A stretch of 64,000 nt of DNA from an uncultured Alloprevotella sp. (GTDB lineage Bacteria > Bacteroidota > Bacteroidia > Bacteroidales > Bacteroidaceae): NCBI GenBank assembly GCA_944322325.1, contig CALUOQ010000001.1, positions 186,001-250,000 on the forward strand. The letters run 5' to 3'. The notes under the pieces are model-generated. The model worked only from the letters and a program-made list of their open reading frames with translations, had not been told where the DNA came from and did no database searches. Each line of letters opens with the position of its first letter. Position 1 is the first letter of the stretch. The position numbers and the translations under genes are program-made. Positions 1 through 8,954 of the stretch are shown one piece after another.

Positions 1-1
1 C

Positions 2-889
2 CGCCACCTCGTGCCGCGTGAAATGAAAGAAAACGGATTCGAAAAGGCAGACCATATCCGCTTTACTCCGGCCGCGTTGGAGTTCCTCATCGAGCGATAC
101 ACCCGTGAGAGCGGCGTTCGTCAGTTAGAGAAACAGATCGGTAAAATCTTCCGTAAGATAGCTTATCAGTTAGCCAAGGAAGAGTCCCCGTCTTATGTAC
201 ATGACGGCATCAGACCCGGCGACATGGAAACCTTACTCGGCAAACCCTTGTTCAGTCGCGACAAATATCAAGGCAACAAGTACGCAGGCGTAGTAACGGG
301 CTTGGCGTGGACTTCCGTAGGGGGTGAGATTCTGTTTATCGAGACCAGCCTGAGCCGCGGCAAGAATGCGAAACTGACCTTAACGGGAAATTTGGGTGAC
401 GTGATGAAGGAGTCAGCCGTTCTGGCGCTCGAATATATCAAGGCGCACGCTGATAGTCTGAACATCGACAACCGCATATTCGACAACTGGAACATACATA
501 TCCACGTTCCCGAAGGTGCCGTTCCCAAGGACGGCCCGTCGGCCGGAATCACCATTGCGACCTCCTTGGCGTCGGCCCTGACGCAACGGAAAGTGCGCGC
601 CAATCTGGCCATGACGGGTGAAATCACCCTGCGCGGCAAGGTGCTTCCTGTCGGAGGTATCAAAGAAAAAATTCTCGCAGCCAAACGTGCCGGCATAACG
701 GACATCATGATGAGCGAGGAGAACCGCAAGGACATAGAGGAAATCCCCGACCGTTATTTGACCGGCCTTACGTTCCATTTCGTAGAAAACGTTCAGGAAG
801 TCCTCCTGTACGCACTTCTTGACGAAAAGGTTGACCACCCGGTCGACCTGACGATTCGCGAAGACACTAAACCCGAGACAACGGCATGA
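2..889 (+). CDS. lon: Lon protease, C-terminal part (5' end outside window)
   Basis: ATP-dependent cytosolic serine protease that degrades damaged and regulatory proteins. Only the end is present: the tail of the AAA+ module (the small helical domain, ending about residue 75 of this fragment) and the complete proteolytic domain. The catalytic dyad is visible as the Ser in PKDGPSAG and the Lys in VGGIKEK, both with normal spacing. The frame is open to the left edge, so the first visible Met or Val is not the start. The stop overlaps the tgt start (ATGA), so the two are probably cotranscribed and translationally coupled. Identification is secure from the Lon-specific signatures. Confidence 0.97.
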   Translation, partial: RHLVPREMKENGFEKADHIRFTPAALEFLIERYTRESGVRQLEKQIGKIFRKIAYQLAKEESPSYVHDGIRPGDMETLLGKPLFSRDKYQGNKYAGVVTGLAWTSVGGEILFIETSLSRGKNAKLTLTGNLGDVMKESAVLALEYIKAHADSLNIDNRIFDNWNIHIHVPEGAVPKDGPSAGITIATSLASALTQRKVRANLAMTGEITLRGKVLPVGGIKEKILAAKRAGITDIMMSEENRKDIEEIPDRYLTGLTFHFVENVQEVLLYALLDEKVDHPVDLTIREDTKPETTA

Positions 890-2016
890 CGTTCGAGTTG
901 CTGCACACCGACGCCGGAAGCCACGCACGTGCTGGCCGCATCTCTACAGACCACGGTCCGATAGAGACACCTATCTTCATGCCGGTCGGTACGCTCGGCA
1001 GCGTCAAAGGGGTTCACCAGCGTGAGCTTAAGGACGACATTCAGGCACAAATCATCCTCGGCAACACTTACCACCTTTATCTCCGGCCCGGTACAGACGT
1101 CATTGAGAAAGCCGGCGGACTACATCGCTTCAACGGATTCGACCGCCCCATGCTTACCGATAGCGGAGGCTTTCAGGTGTTCTCGCTGACAGGTATCCGT
1201 AAGCTCAACGAAGAAGGATGCGAATTCCGCTCACATATAGACGGGAGCCGCCATTTCTTTACGCCTGAAAAAGTCATGGACATTGAGCGCAGTATCGGTG
1301 CTGATATCATGATGGCTTTCGATGAGTGTCCGCCCGGTACGGCCGAATATACCTACGCCCGTAAAAGTCTGAATCTGACGCACAATTGGTTAAAGCGCTG
1401 CATGAAACGCTTTCATGAGACCGAGCCGAAATACGGCTACCACCAGGCACTGTTTCCCATTGTGCAAGGATGCGTCTATAAAGACCTGCGACAGGAAAGC
1501 GCCCGCTTTGTCACGGACTTCGACGCCGAGGGATACGCCATCGGTGGTTTGGCCGTAGGCGAACCGGCTGAAGTGATGTACGAAATGATTGAAGTTGTCA
1601 ACGACATCCTGCCCGTCGATCGTCCGCGTTACCTCATGGGAGTCGGAACTCCCGTCAATATCCTTGAAGGCATCGAACGGGGAGTCGACATGTTCGACTG
1701 TGTCATGCCTACGCGCAACGGACGCAACGCCATGCTTTTTACTTCACAGGGTATCCTCAACATGCGCAACGCGAAGTGGGCTGACGATTTTTCGCCCGTC
1801 GATCCTGATGCCCACTGTTTTGTTGATACGCAATACTCCCGTGCCTATCTTCACCACCTCTTCAAGGCCAAGGAGCTGCTCGCTCTCCAGATTGCCAGTA
1901 TCCACAATCTGGCTTTCTACCTCTGGCTGGTTGGAGAAGCCCGCCGCCAGATTCTTGCGGACAACTTCGCTACGTGGAAGGCTGGTATCGTGGAGCAACT
2001 CATGCGTCGACTATAA
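886..2016 (+). CDS. tgt: Queuine/preQ1 tRNA-ribosyltransferase
   Basis: Exchanges guanine 34 of GUN anticodons (Tyr, His, Asn, Asp tRNAs) for preQ1 in queuosine synthesis. At 376 aa it has the usual bacterial length. Visible signatures are the substrate-pocket Asp in TDSGGFQVFSL (D92), GGLAVGE, YLMGVG and the nucleophile region DMFDCVMPTRNGRNA. Oddity: the family's zinc site CxCx2C...H reads A309-H-C311-F-V-D314 with His340, so two of three cysteines are replaced (by Ala and Asp). The active-site residues are intact, so it is probably functional. Start is the ATG overlapping the lon stop by 4 bp; 17 bp separate it from the permease gene downstream. Confidence 0.96.
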   Translation: MTFELLHTDAGSHARAGRISTDHGPIETPIFMPVGTLGSVKGVHQRELKDDIQAQIILGNTYHLYLRPGTDVIEKAGGLHRFNGFDRPMLTDSGGFQVFSLTGIRKLNEEGCEFRSHIDGSRHFFTPEKVMDIERSIGADIMMAFDECPPGTAEYTYARKSLNLTHNWLKRCMKRFHETEPKYGYHQALFPIVQGCVYKDLRQESARFVTDFDAEGYAIGGLAVGEPAEVMYEMIEVVNDILPVDRPRYLMGVGTPVNILEGIERGVDMFDCVMPTRNGRNAMLFTSQGILNMRNAKWADDFSPVDPDAHCFVDTQYSRAYLHHLFKAKELLALQIASIHNLAFYLWLVGEARRQILADNFATWKAGIVEQLMRRL

Positions 2017-2033
2017 GGCCTTTACAAACGCAC

Positions 2034-3233
2034 ATGAAAGAAACCGATAAAGCCGAACAATCCGCGCCCCAAGCACCCCGTCGCCGCAAGGGCTTTGGCT
2101 GGCATCCTTGGCGCAAGTTCCGCGAATGGTCCGTGCGCCATCCTCTCGTCTCGCGCATTGACCGCTATATCATTGCCAAGTTTCTGGGCACTTACATCTT
2201 TCTCATTGCGCTCATTATCTCCATTGCCGTCATTTTCGACTTCAATGAGCGTATTGACAAGTTCACACAGAGCCACGTTTCGGCGGAGAAAATCATTTTC
2301 GACTACTATCTTAATTTCATCCCCTATTTTTCCAATCTATTCAGTGCGCTCTTCACGTTCATAGCCGTCATCTTTTTCACCTCAAAGCTGGCGGACAATT
2401 CCGAAATCATTGCCATGAAGTCCACCGGTATGAGTTTCCGGCGCCTGCTTCGCCCCTACATGATTTCGGCCACGCTCATTGCCATCACCACCTTTCTGCT
2501 CGGCGCCTATGTCATCCCCAAGGGAAACGTGGCGCGCGTCAATTTTGAAAACAAATATATCAAACACAAGAGCATCACCGCCGTCGAAAACGTTCAACTC
2601 CAAGTAGACAGCGGCGTGGTCGCTTTCATTTCCCACTTCGACAACACCACGAAGTCGGGCTACGGTTTCTCGCTCGACAAGTTCGAGAACAAGAAGCTCG
2701 TCTCCCACCTCACGGCGCAAAGCATCCAGTACGACACGCTCGCCAACGAGCGATACCATTGGATAATACGGACCTACCGTATCCGTGAGCTCCACGGAAT
2801 GCGTGAAAAGATTACGAGCGGCGTCAAACTCGATACGCTCATTCAGATGGAACCCGTCGATTTCATCTACACGAACCGCCAGCAGGAAACCATGACCTTG
2901 CCTGAGCTCGACGAGTTCATCACCAAGCAACGCCTGCGCGGCGCAGCCAATCTCAGTACGTTTGAAGTAGAATATCACCAGCGTTTCGCCATGCCCTTTG
3001 CCGCCTTTATTCTGACCATCATCGGCGTTTCGCTCTCCTGCGAGAAGCGTAAGGGCGGCATGGGCCTCTCCTTGGGCATCGGTCTGGCGCTCAGTTTCTC
3101 CTACATCCTGTTCCAGACCATTTCGGCCACCTTTGCCATCAACGCCGGCTGGCCGGCCATGATTTCCGTCTGGATTCCCAACATTCTGTACTCCCTCATA
3201 GCCCTTTATCTCTATCGCCGGACTCCGGAGTAA
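2034..3233 (+). CDS. LptF/LptG (YjgP/YjgQ) family permease
   Basis: Integral membrane subunit of the ABC transporter that extracts lipopolysaccharide from the inner membrane and feeds it into the Lpt bridge. It has the family layout: a basic N-terminal tail (about residues 1-40), a first TM pair after the motif DRYIIAKFLGTY, a large periplasmic jellyroll-like segment (roughly residues 150-310), and three C-terminal TM helices. The start chosen is the ATG 17 bp after tgt; an in-frame ATG at 1974 lies inside tgt and would add an atypical extension. LptF and LptG cannot be told apart from the sequence alone, so no symbol is given. Confidence 0.9.
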   Translation: MKETDKAEQSAPQAPRRRKGFGWHPWRKFREWSVRHPLVSRIDRYIIAKFLGTYIFLIALIISIAVIFDFNERIDKFTQSHVSAEKIIFDYYLNFIPYFSNLFSALFTFIAVIFFTSKLADNSEIIAMKSTGMSFRRLLRPYMISATLIAITTFLLGAYVIPKGNVARVNFENKYIKHKSITAVENVQLQVDSGVVAFISHFDNTTKSGYGFSLDKFENKKLVSHLTAQSIQYDTLANERYHWIIRTYRIRELHGMREKITSGVKLDTLIQMEPVDFIYTNRQQETMTLPELDEFITKQRLRGAANLSTFEVEYHQRFAMPFAAFILTIIGVSLSCEKRKGGMGLSLGIGLALSFSYILFQTISATFAINAGWPAMISVWIPNILYSLIALYLYRRTPE

Positions 3234-3261
3234 GGGCTTCAATAAATACAAAGCAAACCCT

Positions 3262-4659
3262 ATGGATTTCTACGACCTCAACCTTAGTGACGACGTGCTC
3301 GACGCACTTGACGCCATGCGTTTCGAGACCTGCACGCCGGTGCAGGAAAAAACTATACCCGTCATCCTCGAAGGCCACGACGTAATCGGCGTGGCTCAGA
3401 CCGGTACGGGAAAAACAGCCGCATACCTGCTGCCGATACTGAGCCGGCTGAGCATGGGCGATTATCCCCAGGATGCCATCAACTGCCTCATCATGGCCCC
3501 GACGCGCGAGCTGGCTCAGCAAATCGATCAGGCCATGGAGGGCTTCTCGTACTTCATGAACGTGTCGAGTGTCGCCGTTTATGGCGGCAACGACGGCATT
3601 CGTTACGAACAGGAGCGCCGCGGAATGTCGCTCGGCGCGGACGTCATCATTGCTACCCCGGGGCGTCTCATCTCGCACCTCAGTCTGGGCAATGTCGACC
3701 TCTCGCGTGTGTCCTTTTTTGTGCTCGACGAGGCCGACCGTATGCTCGACATGGGTTTCAGCGACGACATCCTTCAAATAGAGAAGGCTTTGCCCAAAGA
3801 ACGGCAAACCATCCTTTTCTCCGCTACGATGCCCGAGAAAATCGTCGAACTGGCCAAAACCATCATGCACGACCCGGTAGAAGTGAAAATCGCCGTGTCC
3901 AAGCCCGCCGAAGGCATTCATCAGAGCGCTTATATCTGCCGCGATTCGCAGAAGATAGCCATCCTCAAACACATGTTCCGCGACACGAAACCCGAGCGCG
4001 TCATTATTTTCGCGTCATCCAAGCTCAAAGTGAAGGAACTCGCCGTCTCGCTCAAGCGCATCGGTCTTAATGCCGACGCCATGCACTCCGACCTCGACCA
4101 GAAGCAACGTGACGACGTCATGCTCCGCTTCAAGAACCGTCAGGTCGACGTCCTTGTGGCCACGGACATCGTGTCGCGCGGCATCGATATCGACGACATT
4201 CAGCTTGTCGTCAACTTCGACGTACCCCACGACGCCGAGGACTACGTACACCGCATCGGGCGTACCGCGCGCGCCGGACGCGACGGGCGCGCAGTCACCT
4301 TTGTCAACGAGAAGGACCGTCCCGCATTCCACAACATCGAGCGTTTCTTGGGCAAACCCGTTCCCAAAAATCCCCTGCCTGACGGCATGGAAGCCCCAAG
4401 TCCGGAGCAAAAACGTACAGATGACGACCGCAAAGGCGGACGCCGCGGACAAGGTGGACGGAACCAGCGTCGCCGTCGTGGCAAACCGGCACAAAATCGC
4501 GAGCAGAATGTTTCGGCTGAAACCGCGCCGGCCGCTTCAGCCGGCAACGGCACCGACAAGTCCGCCCAAACCAGCCGCTCAAGCCGCCGACGTCACCGCC
4601 GCCGTCCGCCACGTAAAGACGGGACCGGCACACAACCGACCTCGTCCGGGAATAACTGA
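3262..4659 (+). CDS. DEAD-box ATP-dependent RNA helicase (RhlE-like)
   Basis: Cytosolic RNA helicase for RNA remodelling, ribosome assembly or cold adaptation. All motifs are present in order: Q motif (FETCTPVQ), Walker A (AQTGTGKT), PTRELA, ATPGRL, DEAD in VLDEADRMLDMGF, SAT, then domain 2 with HSDLDQKQRD, VATDIVSRGIDI and HRIGRTAR. From about residue 375 a low-complexity tail rich in Arg, Lys, Gly and Gln follows, which typically gives unspecific RNA binding. It follows the permease after 28 bp. Length and tail resemble RhlE/DeaD proteins of Bacteroidales; the precise subfamily is not certain. Confidence 0.95.
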   Translation: MDFYDLNLSDDVLDALDAMRFETCTPVQEKTIPVILEGHDVIGVAQTGTGKTAAYLLPILSRLSMGDYPQDAINCLIMAPTRELAQQIDQAMEGFSYFMNVSSVAVYGGNDGIRYEQERRGMSLGADVIIATPGRLISHLSLGNVDLSRVSFFVLDEADRMLDMGFSDDILQIEKALPKERQTILFSATMPEKIVELAKTIMHDPVEVKIAVSKPAEGIHQSAYICRDSQKIAILKHMFRDTKPERVIIFASSKLKVKELAVSLKRIGLNADAMHSDLDQKQRDDVMLRFKNRQVDVLVATDIVSRGIDIDDIQLVVNFDVPHDAEDYVHRIGRTARAGRDGRAVTFVNEKDRPAFHNIERFLGKPVPKNPLPDGMEAPSPEQKRTDDDRKGGRRGQGGRNQRRRRGKPAQNREQNVSAETAPAASAGNGTDKSAQTSRSSRRRHRRRPPRKDGTGTQPTSSGNN

Positions 4660-4791
4660 ACTGCACAAAATACTCCCCACCCCTCATGTTTGAGAGGAAG
4701 ATGTGTGTGCAGCAAACAGGCCTCGTAAATCATACGACGGTAAGGCTCCGCTTATTTTACTAACGGATGTCACTCTTTCCGCACCTCTGAA

Positions 4792-4879
4792 AAAAACTAA
4801 GGCAGTCCTAGAAATTTCTAGGACTGCCTTAGTTTTTCCTATCGTAGTCCCCGTTTTTCCTATCGTAGCGTTCGTTTTT
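4792..4879. repeat. 21-bp repeat element with perfect 46-bp palindrome (intergenic copy 1)
   Basis: Lies in the 337-bp space between the convergent helicase and small heat-shock genes. 4792-4837 is a perfect loopless palindrome (23-bp arms, A5 at one end and T5 at the other), which could stop transcription from both sides. Next come two 21-bp units in minus orientation, 4838-4858 and 4859-4879, each of the form AAAAAC-N5-CTACGATAGG. The palindrome arm itself begins AAAAACTAAGGCAG, close to the unit AAAAACTAACGCAG found at 25.3 kb. The right end TTTTTACGG matches the end of the 35.2-kb copy. No coding content was seen in the rest of the gap. Confidence 0.9.
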
Positions 4880-4936
4880 ACGGCAGGGCTGACGCTCATT
4901 TCCCTTTCTGCTAATGAATGCGCTATAACAACGAAA

Positions 4937-4970
4937 AAGGGTTTCCGTCCCTTCTGAGGCGGAAACCCTT
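4937..4970 (-). terminator. Intrinsic terminator of the small heat-shock gene
   Basis: Perfect 11-bp inverted repeat (4937-4947 with 4960-4970) and a 12-nt loop. On the minus strand it is followed by a run of T (4934-4936 extends the A/T pairing), 27 bp past the stop codon at 4997. Confidence 0.8.
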
Positions 4971-4996
4971 CCTTGAAAATTTCTCTACACGGTGAT

Positions 4997-5425
4997 TTAT
5001 TTCACTTCGATGTGGCGGACTACGTTAGGCGTAGCTTCACTTTTGCGTTTCGGAAGCTCCACGGTCAGCACGCCATGCTCGACATGAGCTGAAATCTTCT
5101 CTTTCTCGACATCGTCGGGCAATACGAGAGTCTGCTGGAACTTCGAGTAGGAGAACTCACGACGCAAGTAGCGTTCCTCCTTCTTATCGTTCTTTTTCTC
5201 CTCTTTCTTTTCCATCGTGATAACCAAGTTGTCGTTTTGGTCGACGTGCACTTGGAAATCGTCTTTCGACATGCCCGGAACGGCCAACTCTACGCAATAA
5301 TCATTTTCGTGTTCGATGACATTGACAGCCGGTGCAGTAGCGTTTGCGCGCTCCATCCAATCGTTGTCAAAGAAGTCGTTAAAAATACTCGGTAACCAAC
5401 TCTGGTTTTTTCTAATCGGTAGCAT
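4997..5425 (-). CDS. Small heat-shock protein, Hsp20/alpha-crystallin family
   Basis: ATP-independent holdase chaperone that binds unfolding proteins in the cytoplasm. The 142 residues carry a short N-terminal arm, then an alpha-crystallin domain (about 35-135). Recognisable are VELAVPGMSKDDFQVHVDQ, the charged beta5-6 loop MEKKEEKKNDKKEERYLRREF, and the conserved AHVEHGVLTVELPK strand. A C-terminal I-x-I anchor is not obvious. An AGGAGA stretch lies 8-13 bases before the ATG, unusual in this window where SD-like sequences are rare, and suggests strong translation. It is monocistronic, with its own terminator, and diverges from the DUF1599 gene. No good Bacteroidetes promoter match was seen upstream. 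Confidence 0.95.
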   Translation of the reverse strand: MLPIRKNQSWLPSIFNDFFDNDWMERANATAPAVNVIEHENDYCVELAVPGMSKDDFQVHVDQNDNLVITMEKKEEKKNDKKEERYLRREFSYSKFQQTLVLPDDVEKEKISAHVEHGVLTVELPKRKSEATPNVVRHIEVK

Positions 5426-5679
5426 AATTCTTATCTCCTATTCTTTATGGTTCAACATTGTGTTTTGAACTCCGGACTCTTCGTTCCGAAGCTCACCCAG
5501 CAATATGCAACGGGTGTGCCAAACCTTAATGTGGGCCATTTGCCGCCATTTTGACGCCAGAGGTCTGACAAATGTTATTCATTTCGGACAAAGCGGCACA
5601 CTGCGCTCCCATCCATGCGCCGCGGAACGCAACGCGCGGCTTTCTTGTCGTTTTGTTCGCATATTTCAGCGGGAATTGC

Positions 5680-5687
5680 TACTTTTG
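5680..5687 (+). promoter_or_regulatory. Candidate -7 box of the DUF1599-tpiA-folE operon
   Basis: TACTTTTG matches the Bacteroidetes TAnnTTTG box and lies 20 bp before the ATG at 5708. A TTTG occurs at 5652-5655, but the 24-bp spacer is longer than usual, so only the -7 box is supported. The 5426-5679 stretch holds no recognisable gene. Confidence 0.5.
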
Positions 5688-5707
5688 CTGCAACATCCAA
5701 AATACAT

Positions 5708-6259
5708 ATGGAGCCACTCTCGACAAAGCAGGAGTTTGAGCAGGTTCTCGGAAAGTGCCGGGAACTCTACCGCAAGAAGTTGCAGGACTACGGATGCTCT
5801 TGGCGCATCATGAGGCCTTCCTCCATCACCGACCAGCTATACATCAAGGCCCGCCGTATCCGGACTTTGGAAAACGGAGAAGCAGCCCTGATCGACGAAG
5901 GGATACCCTCGGAACTCATGGCGCTGGTCAACTACAGTATAATAGGCCTCATCCAGTTGAAACTCGGCCCGGCGGAGCAAGCAGACTTGGACAACGAGAC
6001 GGCCTTGGCGCTTTACGACGAATTTGCCGCTTCGGCGTTGGAACTCATGCTCCACAAAAACCACGACTACGGCGAGGCTTGGCGAGGAATGCGCCCGAGT
6101 TCGTACACGGACCTTATCCTGATGAAAATTTTCCGGACCAAACAAATTGAAAACAACGCGGGCAGGACACTGATTTCCGAGGGCGTGGATGCGAACTACA
6201 TGGACATCATGAATTACGCCGTGTTCGGATTAATCAAGGCCGACCTTGAAAACGTGTAA
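5708..6259 (+). CDS. DUF1599-type protein with internal duplication
   Basis: Predicted soluble protein of 183 aa, function unknown; DUF1599 is also called a nucleotide-modification-associated domain. Two halves align with each other: about residues 22-90 and 108-178 both read K-x2-DYG-x2-WR-x-MRPSS-x-TD, then K-x2-R, E, an (L/I)I-x-EG block, and NY-x2-(I/F)GLI-x3-L. The repeated D, W, R and MRPSS suggest two equivalent ligand sites. The start is the ATG at 5708, just past a -7 promoter box; an in-frame upstream ATG at 5615 precedes that box and is rejected. It overlaps the next gene by 14 bp and opens the operon leading to tpiA and folE. Confidence 0.85.
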   Translation: MEPLSTKQEFEQVLGKCRELYRKKLQDYGCSWRIMRPSSITDQLYIKARRIRTLENGEAALIDEGIPSELMALVNYSIIGLIQLKLGPAEQADLDNETALALYDEFAASALELMLHKNHDYGEAWRGMRPSSYTDLILMKIFRTKQIENNAGRTLISEGVDANYMDIMNYAVFGLIKADLENV

Positions 6260-7565
6260 GCGACATTTGACCGTATGGGGAGTGAACCTCTGCCGGCTCG
6301 TTCTGGCCGTGGTATTCCTTTTCTCCGGTTTCGTGAAAGCAGCGGACCCGGTAGGCATGTCGTACAAAGTCGAAGCCTATTTCGCCCAACTGGGACTACC
6401 TGGCAGTCTGGCCGCAGGTTCGTTTTCCGCCTCTACGGTGATTGCCGTCGGCCTGGCCGCGTTTGAGTTCCTGCTGGGCGTCTATCTGCTGGTAGGAATG
6501 CACCGCCGTTTCACGTCGTGGTGCATACTGATTGTTATGGTCTTGTTGACCACCCTGACGGGTTATCTGTATTTCTTCTCGACCATTCCCGACTGCGGCT
6601 GTTTCGGCGACGCCATCATCCTGTCGAACCGCGACACATTCCTTAAGAATATCGGACTACTGCTTTGCTCCGTGGTACTGCTTGTGCGACCGTTGAAAAT
6701 CAAACGGCTCATCACGGAACGCAACCAGTGGATTATCGCCCTGTATTCTGTATTCTATGTTTTCGTGCTGTCTTTGTATTCTACTTATCACCTGCCCGTC
6801 ATCGACTTTACGCCGTACAAGGCTGGCACGAACCTGAGAGAAGCAACCGAGGCAGTGTACGAAACGACGCTCATTTTTGAAAAAGACGGGAAAACTTATG
6901 CTTGTTCGAGCGACTCAGTACCTGCGTCGCCCGGCAAACTTGTCGACGCCCGGGTGCTCACGCTGAAAGCACCGGAAATTGAGAATTTTGCCCTCTACAA
7001 CGACCACGATGATCTCACCGAAGATTTGCTGAACGACAAGTCCTATTCGTTATGGTTGGTGGCACCCGATTTGCCGACGAGCGAAGCGGGCAGTTCGGAC
7101 ATGATCAATGATCTGTATGACATCTGCATTGACAAGGGATATGCTTTCTACGGGGTGGTTTCTGCCGACTCCGTGGCCATTAGCAACTGGGTTGATCAGA
7201 CAGGCGCGGCCTACCCTTTCGTCCAGACGGACAGGGAAACGGCGGAAGCCATGATGCGTTCGAATCCCGGTGTGCTGCTGATGAAAGATGGCACAATACT
7301 CGGAAAATGGGGACATAACGATTTGGGACACTTGGTACAGCTTCTCGAACAACAGAAAGAAAGCCAAATCGAGCGTTTCGTACAAAGTGAAAAAGCAGAA
7401 GGGCTTCCCTATCTTCTTGTAAGAGCCATATTGTGGTACATCATTCCGTTGCTCCTCATCATCGGCATCGACCGTATTTGGATTAGCAGTAAATTTTACA
7501 AGCACTATATTTATAAACAACGTTTTAACACTAACAAAAATGAGAAAGAAAATCGTAGCAGGTAA
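6246..7565 (+). CDS. DoxX/MauE-type membrane protein with thioredoxin-like periplasmic domain
   Basis: The N-terminal about 150 residues form a four-helix DoxX/MauE-like membrane domain, with the conserved CGCFGD between helices 3 and 4, a signature seen in proteins feeding reducing equivalents. A further TM (about 160-180) leads to an extracytoplasmic region (about 185-390) whose core resembles a thioredoxin/TlpA fold ([37 protein letters not shown]) but with no CxxC. A final TM lies near residue 400. No ATG exists before residue 39, so translation most likely starts at TTG 6246, inside the preceding gene. The 3' end overlaps tpiA by 26 bp. Function is unproven; a redox or isoprenoid-quinone role is inference. 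Confidence 0.8.
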   Translation: MKTCKRHLTVWGVNLCRLVLAVVFLFSGFVKAADPVGMSYKVEAYFAQLGLPGSLAAGSFSASTVIAVGLAAFEFLLGVYLLVGMHRRFTSWCILIVMVLLTTLTGYLYFFSTIPDCGCFGDAIILSNRDTFLKNIGLLLCSVVLLVRPLKIKRLITERNQWIIALYSVFYVFVLSLYSTYHLPVIDFTPYKAGTNLREATEAVYETTLIFEKDGKTYACSSDSVPASPGKLVDARVLTLKAPEIENFALYNDHDDLTEDLLNDKSYSLWLVAPDLPTSEAGSSDMINDLYDICIDKGYAFYGVVSADSVAISNWVDQTGAAYPFVQTDRETAEAMMRSNPGVLLMKDGTILGKWGHNDLGHLVQLLEQQKESQIERFVQSEKAEGLPYLLVRAILWYIIPLLLIIGIDRIWISSKFYKHYIYKQRFNTNKNEKENRSR

Positions 7566-8298
7566 CTGGAAAATGAACAAAAACCTGCAAGAAGGAATCG
7601 AACTGGCCAAGGAACTGAACACGATGTTGAGCGCTGACAAACCGAATTGTGACGTTGTCATCTGCACGCCTTTCATCCACTTGGCATCGGTGGCTCCGCT
7701 GCTGGATAGCCAGCTCATCGGTCTGGGCGCAGAGAACTGTGCGGACAAGGCCAGCGGTGCTTACACGGGTGAGGTTTCCGCTGAAATGGTAAAATCGACC
7801 GGTGCACAATATGTCATTCTGGGTCACTCCGAGCGTCGTGCCTACTACCACGAAACCAACGAAATCCTTAAAGAAAAAATTAACTTGGCTCTGGCTAACG
7901 GTCTGAAAGTCATTTTCTGTATCGGAGAAGTACTGGAAGAGCGCGAGGCCGGCAAGCAGAACGAAGTGGTCAAGGCACAGCTCGAAGGCTCGCTGTTCGA
8001 CTTGACGGGCGATGAGTTCTCAAACATCATTCTCGCCTATGAACCGGTTTGGGCTATCGGCACCGGAAAAACTGCTACTTCGGACCAAGCCGAAGAAATG
8101 CACGCATTTATCCGTGGCGTTATCGCAGAAAAGTTCGGCAAGGATGCAGCTGAAAATGTATCCATCCTGTACGGTGGAAGCTGCAAGCCGAGCAACGCCA
8201 AGGAACTGTTTGCCAAACCTGACGTAGACGGAGGCCTCATTGGCGGAGCTGCCCTGAAGGCTGCCGACTTCAAGGGTATCATCGACGCTTGGAAATAA
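7540..8298 (+). CDS. tpiA: Triosephosphate isomerase
   Basis: Cytosolic glycolytic enzyme interconverting dihydroxyacetone phosphate and glyceraldehyde 3-phosphate. The 252-aa TIM barrel is full length. Catalytic landmarks are the Asn/Lys pair in AGNWKMNK, the electrophilic His in ILGHSERR, the general base Glu in [14 protein letters not shown] with the flexible loop 6, and the phosphate-binding YGGS. Start ATG overlaps the preceding membrane-protein gene by 26 bp, indicating cotranscription. A hairpin downstream suggests that part of the transcription ends after tpiA. Identification is unambiguous. Confidence 0.98.
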   Translation: MRKKIVAGNWKMNKNLQEGIELAKELNTMLSADKPNCDVVICTPFIHLASVAPLLDSQLIGLGAENCADKASGAYTGEVSAEMVKSTGAQYVILGHSERRAYYHETNEILKEKINLALANGLKVIFCIGEVLEEREAGKQNEVVKAQLEGSLFDLTGDEFSNIILAYEPVWAIGTGKTATSDQAEEMHAFIRGVIAEKFGKDAAENVSILYGGSCKPSNAKELFAKPDVDGGLIGGAALKAADFKGIIDAWK

Positions 8299-8312
8299 TT
8301 GGACATCATTAC

Positions 8313-8350
8313 GGGGACACAGCCGGACACAACGACCGGTGTGTGTCCCC
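8313..8350 (+). terminator. Probable terminator after tpiA
   Basis: GGGGACACA...TGTGTCCCC inverted repeat extended by CCGG, with one bulged base; a weak T-rich tract follows. It lies 14 bp past the tpiA stop and may act as a partial terminator before the SPOR gene. Confidence 0.5.
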
Positions 8351-8375
8351 CATGTTTTATTTCTGAACTCAGCAG

Positions 8376-8954
8376 ATGAAACATAAATTACTCATAACAT
8401 TCAGTTTCTTTGCGCTTACCGTACAGGCTCAATCCACTTTTACGGATTACCTGGCGACGACACGAGCGGGACAAGGAAAAGTCGTCATCCATCAAACCAA
8501 AGATCTGGAACGACTTGTCAACAACTTGGCTTCTCCAAACACGGCGTCACGCACGACAACGACAACCAACGAAGCCTCATCGCAAGGTGAAAACGCTTCA
8601 AAAAAAAGCGCGGAAACAGCAAAGAATACCCTCAAGCACAAGAACATTACATCAGGAACGCGAACAAACGCAGAAGGACAAATCCGTCGGCGGAAAGGAA
8701 CCGGTTATCGCATACAAATATACACGGGAGGCAATTCACGCGCAGACCGGATGACGGCAGAAAAATATGGTCGCCTCTGCCGGAAAGAATTTCCTGAACT
8801 GATACCTTACGCCCACTTTGCCTCCCCTCGCTGGATTTGCCGCGTAGGAGATTTCCGCACTCAGGAAGAAGCAGCCGAGTATGCAGCCAAACTCCGTAAG
8901 GAAGGCATTTTTCCAGAAGTAAGCGTAGTAAAGAGTACGATATGGCTTCCCTAA
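8376..8954 (+). CDS. Exported SPOR-domain protein
   Basis: SPOR domains bind denuded glycan strands of septal peptidoglycan. The protein begins with a signal peptide (about residues 1-19, cleavage after VQA), continues with a Ser/Thr/Lys-rich linker (about 60-105), and ends in a SPOR domain (about 108-190) with [11 protein letters not shown], a central W in [11 protein letters not shown] and a terminal EVSVVKS strand. It is a short stand-alone binding protein of the periplasm, with no catalytic domain. The 3' end overlaps folE by 13 bp if that gene starts at 8942. The order tpiA-SPOR-folE suggests one transcription unit despite the hairpin between. Confidence 0.88.
   Translation: MKHKLLITFSFFALTVQAQSTFTDYLATTRAGQGKVVIHQTKDLERLVNNLASPNTASRTTTTTNEASSQGENASKKSAETAKNTLKHKNITSGTRTNAEGQIRRRKGTGYRIQIYTGGNSRADRMTAEKYGRLCRKEFPELIPYAHFASPRWICRVGDFRTQEEAAEYAAKLRKEGIFPEVSVVKSTIWLP

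Noticed and set aside
4660-4760. Separate terminator directly after the DEAD-box gene
   Set aside because: Only a 7-bp outer pairing with a long loop; the palindrome at 4792-4837 is a much better candidate.
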